Shown in pieces: positions 26,982 through 33,545 of a stretch of DNA of 56,972 nucleotides (positions within the stretch are counted from its first letter, which is position 1; every line of letters starts with the position of its first letter). The notes under the pieces were generated by a model. The model searched no databases. It was not told where the DNA came from and saw only the letters and a list, made by a program, of their open reading frames with translations. The position numbers were made by a program, and so were the translations under genes. This DNA comes from Gammaproteobacteria bacterium (lineage in GTDB: Bacteria; Pseudomonadota; Gammaproteobacteria; Xanthomonadales; SZUA-36): assembly GCA_024279945.1 (NCBI GenBank), contig JAJRRA010000044.1, forward strand, positions 1-56,972, written 5' to 3'.

Positions 26982-27872
26982 GCGGCCGGTCAGCCCAATG
27001 ATCAACAGCGACCAGGCCTCCAGTGAGAAAGGTGTCTCGCGCAGGCAACTTGTCATTTGCTCTACACCTCTTCTTCTGGCGCCTTCAAGGAAGTAGTAGG
27101 AAGCGCGTAAGCGTTGAAGTTTCCGGTGAGTTGGCGCTGCGTGTCGTCTGAGGGCGTCACCATGGCATAAAAGAAGTTGGTCCAGGTCTTCACCCAGGGC
27201 TGGGGCGTGACGTATCGCAACCTCGGGTTTACGCATCAGAAAACTTGCGCGGTTACCCGCATCCGTATGGATTCGCCCGAGCACCTCATTTGAAAAATAG
27301 CTGCGATAGCGCGAAGCAAAATCAAGATGATAGCGGGGGTAGCTGAATCTGCGGGAATTTTCAAATCGTACTTTTTCAAATGTACAGCGACGAGTACACG
27401 ATAGGAAATCATACAAATCAAGGCATTCCTGCCAGCCGAGAAAAGTGGCGAAATCCATCTCCCGGTTACCGGGAAGTGGGCTGGGAGAGAGACGTCCATC
27501 ATCTCTCTCGTAGGTGAATCCAAAGCGGTCTATCGCCGGGTTGGCAACTCTGATGGCAGCATCCATGAATGACAAAGCACCCGGCAAAAGCTCATCATCG
27601 CTGTCGAGAAATACGATCCACTCACCCGATGCTGCATTGACTCCCGAAGTGCGTGCAAAACCCTCGCCGCAGTTCGAATCATGGCAAAGCAGCCGCAAAC
27701 GGGGATCATCCCATTTCCGGACGACCTCAACCGTGGCATCTGTTGAGCCGTCATCGACGACAACAAGCTCGAAATCGGCATCCCGTTGAGCCAGACAGCT
27801 TGCGAGCGCTCGATCGACTATCCGCTCACGGTTAAATACGGGAATAATGATGCTGAAACGGCAACTACTCAA
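26937..27872 (-). CDS. GT2-family glycosyltransferase
   Basis: This GT-A-fold family 2 glycosyltransferase has about 311 residues. It opens with FSIIIPVFNRER, then VVVDDGSTD (nucleotide-sugar site) and FLDSDDELLPG (metal-binding DxD, about 90). The C-terminal half is variable, with no membrane helix, so it probably works at the inner face of the membrane. I prefer the TTG start at 27872: it overlaps the stop of the reverse-transcriptase gene as TTGA and has CAGGG seven bases upstream. A TTG at 27887 is the alternative. It ends the plsC-to-GT2 run and its 3' end overlaps aat by 45 bases. Confidence 0.88.
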   Translation of the reverse strand: MSSCRFSIIIPVFNRERIVDRALASCLAQRDADFELVVVDDGSTDATVEVVRKWDDPRLRLLCHDSNCGEGFARTSGVNAASGEWIVFLDSDDELLPGALSFMDAAIRVANPAIDRFGFTYERDDGRLSPSPLPGNREMDFATFLGWQECLDLYDFLSCTRRCTFEKVRFENSRRFSYPRYHLDFASRYRSYFSNEVLGRIHTDAGNRASFLMRKPEVAIRHAPALGEDLDQLLLCHGDALRRHAAPTHRKLQRLRASYYFLEGARRRGVEQMTSCLRETPFSLEAWSLLIIGLTGRSAFARVRSWRAPPT

Positions 27873-28852
27873 ATCATGGCCCTGCAATTGTGCCCGTACA
27901 GCCGCGCCAGTAGTTTAAGTGCGGCAGGACGGAACCACGGAAAAGTTAATGCATGGTTCAGCGCAGGCCGGGCGATTCCATGCTGGAGTGTGCGTTTCAA
28001 GCCCAGGGTTTTCCAGTAGCGATGTCTGAGCACCTGGTCCACAGCAACGATCCCGGTCTTCCCTCTGTGGGTGGACAGGCCAATTTCCCGCAGCGTGGCT
28101 TTAAGCAGGTTTAAGGCCGCATCAGCTTCGTCCTGTCCAAAGCAAAGCAGGCGAAAGTCATCCTGCAGGCGAACAAAAGTGACCCCTTCCGCCATCAATC
28201 GATCATCCACTTGTTTGAGATAAAGCTTAAGCAAAATTGCAAAGGCCGGAACGAGCGGAACGCCGGGGCAACCAGTCCGCTGCCAGGAGTGGTGCATGTT
28301 TTCCAGGATCGAAACTGCTTTTTCATCTGCATTGAGTTCATTTAACAGCGATAAAATCCGGTCCGGATCCAGGGATTCGCTACAGCGGGCGATGTCTACA
28401 TAAACCACGTGCGTGTACCCGTCTGCCAGATGAGCTGTGAGCGCTTTTTCCATCTGTGCCCAGTAAAACCACATCAGTGGATAGCATACCCACTTCCCCT
28501 CGAAAACTTCGCTGACCAGTGGGGGGCCAAAATCGTATTGACTCGAATCTGCCCCAAGATACTGAAAGATATCCTCCAGGCAAGCCATCATGCACGAAGT
28601 GTGAAGAAGCACGTCATCGGCGCTCCCGGCAATGTGCCAGATACGATCACCGCGTTGAAGTTGCAGTGTTGGAGCAACCGCACCGCCCGAAGCTTGTATC
28701 AGACGAGCGATCCGGTTTTCCAGGTCATCAGCAAAAAGCTCAGGAACGTAGGGCGCTTCACAGAATAGCCTGAGCGAAATAGGATGGTGTACCGCCTCAA
28801 CTGTCCGGCCAGGCTGCCAGTTCCAATCGTGCTGTTTTGCTGATTTGTTCAC
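27869..28852 (-). CDS. Stand-alone reverse-transcriptase-like protein
   Basis: This protein of about 327 residues carries the palm motifs of a reverse transcriptase. Numbered from the GTG at 28852, motif A is VVYVDIARCSESLD with Asp153, motif B is GCPGVPLVPAFAILLKLYL (about 194-212), motif C is VRLQDDFRLL with Asp231-Asp232 in place of YADD, and GLSTHRGKTGIV follows as the next conserved block. All three catalytic aspartates are kept. No maturase domain, endonuclease, retron RNA or diversity-generating repeats are seen, which points to the unknown-group/defence-like RTs. About 120 unassigned residues precede the palm. The GTG start overlaps the DUF2520 stop (GTGA), and its stop overlaps the GT2 start, so it is firmly inside an operon. 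The assignment is by motif only. Confidence 0.72.
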   Translation of the reverse strand: MNKSAKQHDWNWQPGRTVEAVHHPISLRLFCEAPYVPELFADDLENRIARLIQASGGAVAPTLQLQRGDRIWHIAGSADDVLLHTSCMMACLEDIFQYLGADSSQYDFGPPLVSEVFEGKWVCYPLMWFYWAQMEKALTAHLADGYTHVVYVDIARCSESLDPDRILSLLNELNADEKAVSILENMHHSWQRTGCPGVPLVPAFAILLKLYLKQVDDRLMAEGVTFVRLQDDFRLLCFGQDEADAALNLLKATLREIGLSTHRGKTGIVAVDQVLRHRYWKTLGLKRTLQHGIARPALNHALTFPWFRPAALKLLARLYGHNCRAMI

Positions 28853-29745
28853 GTGTTGGAACACTGAACTGTTTCATGGCCACTCAGCAGGAAATCCAGA
28901 CGTTTGAGGCTGGCTTCATCCAGATCCCCCCTTTCCAGAGCAAGTTCAAAGATCGTGCGGGCAAGAACACGGTAGACATCAACATCGGCAGGATGTCCTT
29001 CCTCCAGGGCTCTGAGATGAGCTTCCACGGTACTGGTATCACCGCGGACGATGGGACCGGTAATGGAGTGTTTTGCTCCGGAACGCGCAATATCATCCAC
29101 CGTAATTGACAGCAGTGTTTGGACCAGATCGGCGGCTATTTCTTGTGGAACCCCCGCTCCTTCCAGCCAGTTCTGCGCCTTCCACGTCACGCCCTTGGTG
29201 ACATTACTGACAATGCTCAGCGCTGCGTGGTACAGGCCCCGGTCGATGTTTTTGACTGGAAAAAACACCCCGCCGATGGAAACGAACAGGGTTTCCAGCG
29301 CATTGAGCGTACTGTCCTGGCCTTCAGCGATGATGGCGGTACCTTTAAAATCTGCCAGCAAGATTTGCTCATGGGTCAGTGAGCGTACCGGATGGACTGC
29401 TGCAATCCGGTGTCCACTAGCGGCCAATGGAGCCAGAATGTCGGTGCCGTACCTGCCGCACAGGTGAAAGAAAATGCTGCTCCTACAGCCTTCTCGCGCT
29501 TCGCGCAGTTTCAAAGCCGTGACTGCGATCTGCTCGTCGCTGGTTCCGATCAACCAGAAATCAGCGGCTTCGAACTGCCTGAGATCGGCGATTGCCGTAC
29601 CGGCTCCGAGCGCCTCAACAGCCTTGCGGGAACTTGCCAGGCTGCGATTAAAAACTCCACCAATATTGACCAAGCCAGTCTGCCTCCAGAGGCTCGCCAG
29701 GCTGCCTGCAGCCCGACCGCAACCGATGATGTTGATGCAAATCAT
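28849..29745 (-). CDS. Rossmann-like and DUF2520 domain protein
   Basis: This 298-residue protein has an N-terminal Rossmann-like domain (INIIGCGRAAGSLA, about 4-17, an NAD(P)-binding glycine pattern) and a C-terminal helical DUF2520 domain (about 130-260, with YHAALSIVSN). The layout resembles ProC and related dehydrogenases, so an NAD(P)-dependent oxidoreductase is likely, but the substrate is unknown; some relatives are encoded with pantothenate-synthesis genes, which are not present here. The ATG overlaps the preceding SRPBCC stop as ATGA, and its TGA overlaps the reverse-transcriptase start. Confidence 0.88.
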   Translation of the reverse strand: MICINIIGCGRAAGSLASLWRQTGLVNIGGVFNRSLASSRKAVEALGAGTAIADLRQFEAADFWLIGTSDEQIAVTALKLREAREGCRSSIFFHLCGRYGTDILAPLAASGHRIAAVHPVRSLTHEQILLADFKGTAIIAEGQDSTLNALETLFVSIGGVFFPVKNIDRGLYHAALSIVSNVTKGVTWKAQNWLEGAGVPQEIAADLVQTLLSITVDDIARSGAKHSITGPIVRGDTSTVEAHLRALEEGHPADVDVYRVLARTIFELALERGDLDEASLKRLDFLLSGHETVQCSNT

Positions 29746-30770
29746 GGTGCGATCTGGAAGTAGATGTAGGTGATCAGGTCGTCCTCGGCCGTTTGCAAAG
29801 GATCGGAAACGTAAGTTTCCCAGGATACCGAACCTTCCTTGAGAGCATGTGCCGCCATGAAGGCAGCGAGTTTCCCGTAGCTTGGCGCCATGCTCTGGTA
29901 TGGACCCCGGTGGATGGCACGAACGCAGGGCCCCGATGGCGACCGCCCCACACGCAGGTTTCCGCTGAGTTCAAGTGGCCTCATATGTACGGGTATCGCA
30001 GCATCAAGGCGGTACCCATCTGTATCCCAGCCTCGTGTAATCGCCATTCGCTCACCGCTGACCTCTAATTCATTTTCCACGATGAAGGCTGATATTTCCG
30101 TGTAGGCAGTTTCAAGCACATCTGCCAGATCGCCATGGCTCTGGCTCTCCTCACTGGAAATGTACAGAATGTCCAGCGCCTGTGCATCCAGTACCTCGAT
30201 ATTCAGATCTGAAAAATCGTCCGGCGGGAGGGACTCCGCATACACTTTAAGGTTCGCCAGCCCCTGCTTATAGTCAGCGCCGATCCAGGTGTCAAAAAAC
30301 AAGCCGAAGTACCGTGTCAGTATGCTACCCAGAAAAGCCTGACCCTCATCAAGGTCGGTATCAAAGCCCCAGGTCAGGTGCACGCCGGAATGGGTTTCTG
30401 TGAGCTGAAAATAGACTTCTGCCTTGCCCTGCTGGTCAAAATCAAGCTGAGAACGAATCATTGAATATGGCTCGCTGGCGGTTATCTCCTGCCATCCACT
30501 ACCCACCAGGCGGGGATCGCCGGACCAGTCCATCCGGGCGCCAACACCTGTTTCGGGGCCGCTGTATTCATACTGGGTATCGGGATCCCTCGCAACCCAC
30601 GGAGACCAGGAAGTAAATGACTTGTATCCGTTCAGCAAGACAAAAACGGTTGCCACCGGCCTGTCAATTTCAATGCTTCGTTCAACGTGCACATAACGGG
30701 GCAGCAACAGGCCGCCCAGAAGAAACAGCAGCAATGAAATACCAATGACGGTTAATATTTTTCTAAACAT
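29742..30770 (-). CDS. Membrane-anchored SRPBCC plus GyrI-like domain protein
   Basis: This 342-residue protein has an N-terminal membrane helix (about 5-24, uncleaved or signal-like). A START/SRPBCC hydrophobic-ligand domain follows (about 28-180, ERSIEIDRPVATVFVLL and SWSPW). The C-terminal half is a GyrI-like/SOUL-type ligand-binding domain (about 190-342), with the HRGPYQSMAPSYGKL signature (about 285-299) seen in AraC effector domains. It may bind a small hydrophobic ligand near the membrane; no enzyme activity is expected. It lies 14 bases after the rhomboid gene and is translationally coupled to the DUF2520 gene. Confidence 0.85.
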   Translation of the reverse strand: MFRKILTVIGISLLLFLLGGLLLPRYVHVERSIEIDRPVATVFVLLNGYKSFTSWSPWVARDPDTQYEYSGPETGVGARMDWSGDPRLVGSGWQEITASEPYSMIRSQLDFDQQGKAEVYFQLTETHSGVHLTWGFDTDLDEGQAFLGSILTRYFGLFFDTWIGADYKQGLANLKVYAESLPPDDFSDLNIEVLDAQALDILYISSEESQSHGDLADVLETAYTEISAFIVENELEVSGERMAITRGWDTDGYRLDAAIPVHMRPLELSGNLRVGRSPSGPCVRAIHRGPYQSMAPSYGKLAAFMAAHALKEGSVSWETYVSDPLQTAEDDLITYIYFQIAP

Positions 30771-30784
30771 GAAATTCCATTTCT

Positions 30785-31480
30785 TTAACGGTGATCATCC
30801 GGCAAATCAAGGTCTTTAGGCTCGCTGTCAGGATACCACTCAGGTAAGGAATCATCCTCCTCCCAGTCATAACGAATGACCGGCACCCGGTCCCACTTGC
30901 GATAGAAAAAGGCCAGCAGGACTCCAATAAGACCGCCGGAAAGATGTAACTCCCAGGACATATGGGGCCGGATTGGAAGCACTCCCCAAATCATGGACCC
31001 GTAGAGAAAACCGACCAGCAGCGATACCGAAACCGAGCGCATATCCCGGCGCAGGATTCCACTGAAAAACACGTAAGCCAATAAACCATAGATAAAACCA
31101 CTCGCGCCGAAATGCAGGCTCGGGCGCCCGATAATCCATGCCAGCAAGCCCGATCCCAGCCAGATCAATGGAATGACCCTTGCTGAAGAATTTGGATAAA
31201 GATACAAAATGGCGGTCAGGGAAACCACCAGCGACATGCTATTGGAAAAAATATGCGCCAGGTTTCCATGCAACAACGGCGCTGTGACAATCCCAATCAG
31301 GCCCGGTATGGAACCGGGGCGCAGACCAAAACGGTTCAGATTCAGGCCAAACAGGGCGTCCAGCAGAAAAACCAGCCACAGGGCGGCCAGGAAAAGAAAT
31401 GATATCTTCAGGGCCAGGCGAAAATTTGCCTGCGCCTTTTTTCCATGAGTATATCGGGGGTCTGGTATTCCCAACGCCAT
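30785..31480 (-). CDS. Rhomboid-family intramembrane serine protease
   Basis: This 231-residue polytopic membrane protein has about six helices. The active-site serine is in GASGFIYGLLAY (about 125-136). The partner histidine is in the last helix, ELHLSGGLIGVLLAFF (about 179-194). HGNLAHIFSNSMSL provides the histidine/asparagine oxyanion region. Rhomboids cut transmembrane substrates within the bilayer; the substrate here is unknown. The acidic C-terminal tail (DWEEDDSLPEW...) is cytosolic. It lies 16 bases after plsC and 14 bases before the SRPBCC gene. Confidence 0.9.
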   Translation of the reverse strand: MALGIPDPRYTHGKKAQANFRLALKISFLFLAALWLVFLLDALFGLNLNRFGLRPGSIPGLIGIVTAPLLHGNLAHIFSNSMSLVVSLTAILYLYPNSSARVIPLIWLGSGLLAWIIGRPSLHFGASGFIYGLLAYVFFSGILRRDMRSVSVSLLVGFLYGSMIWGVLPIRPHMSWELHLSGGLIGVLLAFFYRKWDRVPVIRYDWEEDDSLPEWYPDSEPKDLDLPDDHR

Positions 31481-31496
31481 TGAGTCTATATCCGGG

Positions 31497-32189
31497 TTAT
31501 TGCAATTGCTGTGGTTGCGCAGATGAAATTTGCTTTCTTGCCCTGTTCAATACATCTTCTGTGTCCGCCAGGCTCATACCCTCAGTTACAATGGCAGGAT
31601 GGATCACCATTTCAGTGCGGCCCGGGAACGGGTTTAGCGATTTCGGCGGCAGGATATCCCGGGTTCCGATCAGGGTGACCGGCAGTACCGGCAACTGCTG
31701 CTCGATCGCGGTGCGGAACGGTCCCTTTTTAAATGCCAGCAATTTTCCGTCCGGGCTACGGGTTCCCTCAGGAAAATAGAGGATACCTACACCGTCACCG
31801 AGACGATCCAGCGCTTCCCGGATGGTTTGCCGAGCCAGGCCGGGGTTGTTTCGCTCGATGAATATGTGGCCTACTTTTTCACAAGCGATGCCGAGCCATG
31901 GAACCTTGCGAAGCTCCTGCTTTATCACCCATTTTAAATCCAGTTTCAACCAGCCATAAACCACCAGGATGTCAACCGCACTCTGGTGGTTACACACCAC
32001 GACGTAACTGCGTTCCCGTTGTGCGTGCTCCCGGCCTTTCACAGTCACGCCGAGCGGCGTCAGCCGGGCCAGTAATCGACCCCAGCATGAGGCAACCACG
32101 CGACTGGCAAAGCGTGGACTGACCAGGACTGAAGCGATCATGGCCAGGGCGCTGAAAAGCAGGGTCAGAATAACGACCAGTGGCAGCAA
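31497..32189 (-). CDS. plsC: 1-acyl-glycerol-3-phosphate acyltransferase (PlsC)
   Basis: This enzyme acylates lysophosphatidic acid to phosphatidic acid in phospholipid synthesis. Motif I is NHQSAVD (H-x4-D) and motif III is FPEGTRSPDG. The open frame starts at TTG (32189), but the same frame continues upstream through WPYQLYAWLILLPLVV, a typical PlsC N-terminal helix. An ATG at 32234-32236 reads MKNIFF and would join this frame if the T tract just after it (eight T on the coding strand) had nine. Either the gene starts internally, or there is a one-base homopolymer error, or slippage. It is the first gene of the six-gene run ending in GT2. Confidence 0.88.
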   Translation of the reverse strand: MLPLVVILTLLFSALAMIASVLVSPRFASRVVASCWGRLLARLTPLGVTVKGREHAQRERSYVVVCNHQSAVDILVVYGWLKLDLKWVIKQELRKVPWLGIACEKVGHIFIERNNPGLARQTIREALDRLGDGVGILYFPEGTRSPDGKLLAFKKGPFRTAIEQQLPVLPVTLIGTRDILPPKSLNPFPGRTEMVIHPAIVTEGMSLADTEDVLNRARKQISSAQPQQLQ

Positions 32190-32248
32190 GATCAGCCAGG
32201 CATATAACTGGTAGGGCCAAAAAAAATATTTTTCATTGTATTCAAAAA

Positions 32249-32272
32249 ATGGGGCGCAAAACTGCGCCCCAT
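32249..32272 (-). terminator. Rho-independent terminator after hsp20
   Basis: The stem ATGGGGCGCA/TGCGCCCCAT has a four-base loop; on the minus strand it is followed by a TTTTTTGAA tail. It lies 39 bases past the hsp20 stop and only about 13 bases before the possible plsC ATG, so transcription of the plsC run depends on readthrough or on a promoter squeezed in after it. Confidence 0.9.
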
Positions 32273-32310
32273 TAAAACATCAGCTATTCAAGCCAGGCCA
32301 GTCTGCCGGC

Positions 32311-32778
32311 TTAAGCGGCTTCTTCGTGAACATTGCTTTCCAGCAATGAACCGGAAGACTGAATTACGATTGTTTTCGGCTTCATGGCCTCAGGAATATC
32401 ACGCTCCAGTTCAATATGCAGCAAACCGTTATCGAGACGGGCGCCGGTGACACGAACATGGTCTGCGAGATTGAAGCGTCGCTCGAAAGAACGTGTAGCA
32501 ATGCCACGATACAGGAAGCGAGTTTCCTCTGTTTCCTCTTCTTCGGCTTTATCGCCGGTCACGAACAGTTTGTTGTGTTCTGAAGTGATTTTCAGTTCAT
32601 CTTCTGAAAAACCCGCCACGGCCATCGTGATGCGATAGCGGTTCTCACCAGCGGTCTGGATATTGTACGGCGGGTAGCCGCTGCCCTGGTCCGCCCGGTG
32701 TGCTGTATTGAGTAAGGATGCAAGCCTGTCGAAACCAACAGACGTGCGGAACAATGGTGAAAGATCAAATGTAGTCAT
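32311..32778 (-). CDS. Small heat-shock protein, Hsp20/IbpA family
   Basis: This ATP-independent holdase chaperone has 155 residues and binds aggregating proteins during heat stress. The N-terminal arm (TTFDLSPLFRTSVGFDRLASLL) is IbpA-like. The alpha-crystallin domain spans about 35-130 (YRITMAVAGFSEDELKI, FERRFNLADHVRV, LDNGLLHIELERDIPEA), and the C-terminal IxI/V motif is KTIVIQ. Control appears heat-responsive: a sigma-32-like promoter lies upstream at 32877-32902, and the leader ends in a ROSE-type hairpin that buries the ribosome site. A strong terminator follows. Confidence 0.95.
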   Translation of the reverse strand: MTTFDLSPLFRTSVGFDRLASLLNTAHRADQGSGYPPYNIQTAGENRYRITMAVAGFSEDELKITSEHNKLFVTGDKAEEEETEETRFLYRGIATRSFERRFNLADHVRVTGARLDNGLLHIELERDIPEAMKPKTIVIQSSGSLLESNVHEEAA

Positions 32779-32808
32779 TACCGTATCCTCCTGTGAAGCA
32801 ATTCGGTA
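32779..32808 (-). promoter_or_regulatory. ROSE-type RNA thermometer in the hsp20 leader
   Basis: On the mRNA strand the last 30 leader bases read UACCG...UUGCU-UCAC-AGGA...CGGUA directly before AUG. UUGCU (32801-32797) pairs with the Shine-Dalgarno AGGA (32792-32789) leaving a bulged G, the diagnostic ROSE core. The outer arms UACCG (32808-32804) and CGGUA (32783-32779) are perfectly complementary. The hairpin would hide the ribosome site at low temperature and melt on heating. Confidence 0.75.
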
Positions 32809-32876
32809 TTTGTCAAAATACTTCCGCCGTCAGGCCGGAAGCGCCTGCAATCCCTTTCGGCGACTGCATAACGAAT

Positions 32877-32902
32877 ATTGGAGCATTGAAAAAAAATTCA
32901 AG
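32877..32902 (-). promoter_or_regulatory. Sigma-32-like promoter of hsp20
   Basis: On the minus strand CTTGAA (32902-32897) and CTCCAAT (32883-32877) are separated by 13 bases. This resembles the heat-shock sigma factor pattern CTTGAA / CCCCAT. The predicted start lies about 90 bases before the hsp20 ATG, giving room for a ROSE leader. Confidence 0.55.
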
Positions 32903-32926
32903 GATCTGATGACAGATGACGGAAAC

Positions 32927-33424
32927 TTAAGAATAGGTGATTTTTAGCACCTGAAACGTTGCCGTGCTGGCGGGTAAAACAACCGTCACTTCGTCATCAA
33001 CGCACTTATTCAGCAGTGCCCGCGCCAGCGGAGAATCTACCGAAATATAGCCCCGTACCGGATCAATTTCGTCTGCACCAACAATGCGATAGTTGACGAC
33101 AGCACCCTCCCCGTTTTCCAGCGAGATAAAGGCGCCAAAAAATATTCGATCCTGATTTGGCGGTGTTCTGTCAATGACTTCCACGTCATCCAATCGCTTG
33201 GACAGGTACCTGATTCTGCGGTCAATCTCTCCCAACTGTTTCTTACGGTAGATGTATTCCGCGTTCTCCGAACGATCACCTTCAGCCGCCGCCGCCGACA
33301 GGGCGGGCACAACATCCCTTCTTCGCAACCGCCACAATCCCTTCAGCTCCTTTTTCAGTGCTTCCTCGCCCTGCGGAGTAATGTAAGGACTGCTTTTTTC
33401 GGGAGGTGGTCGCCAGCGTGCCAT
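32927..33424 (-). CDS. greB: Transcription elongation factor GreB
   Basis: GreB rescues backtracked RNA polymerase by stimulating transcript cleavage through the secondary channel. The protein has 165 residues. The N-terminal coiled coil (about 15-85) carries the acidic tip DRSENAEY, whose Asp and Glu coordinate the catalytic magnesium. The C-terminal FKBP-like globule follows (about 90-165, [22 protein letters not shown]). [17 protein letters not shown] and the basic patch near the N-terminus favour GreB over GreA. It is divergent from the M13 peptidase gene. Confidence 0.93.
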   Translation of the reverse strand: MARWRPPPEKSSPYITPQGEEALKKELKGLWRLRRRDVVPALSAAAAEGDRSENAEYIYRKKQLGEIDRRIRYLSKRLDDVEVIDRTPPNQDRIFFGAFISLENGEGAVVNYRIVGADEIDPVRGYISVDSPLARALLNKCVDDEVTVVLPASTATFQVLKITYS

Positions 33425-33545
33425 GAGCTATTTTTCCGGAGCATTGAGTTCAATAAAACAAACCAAACCAACTATCGGCACCTGCGCGATGTGCCGGTTT
33501 TGGCTATAGTAGCGTGCTTTTCATCAACTTTTACGAGGAAACACG

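Noticed and set aside
27869-28852. Group II intron, retron or diversity-generating retroelement explanation for the RT
   Set aside because: There is no maturase or endonuclease domain, no domain V-like RNA, no non-coding space next to the gene for a retron RNA, and no template/variable repeat pair seen nearby.
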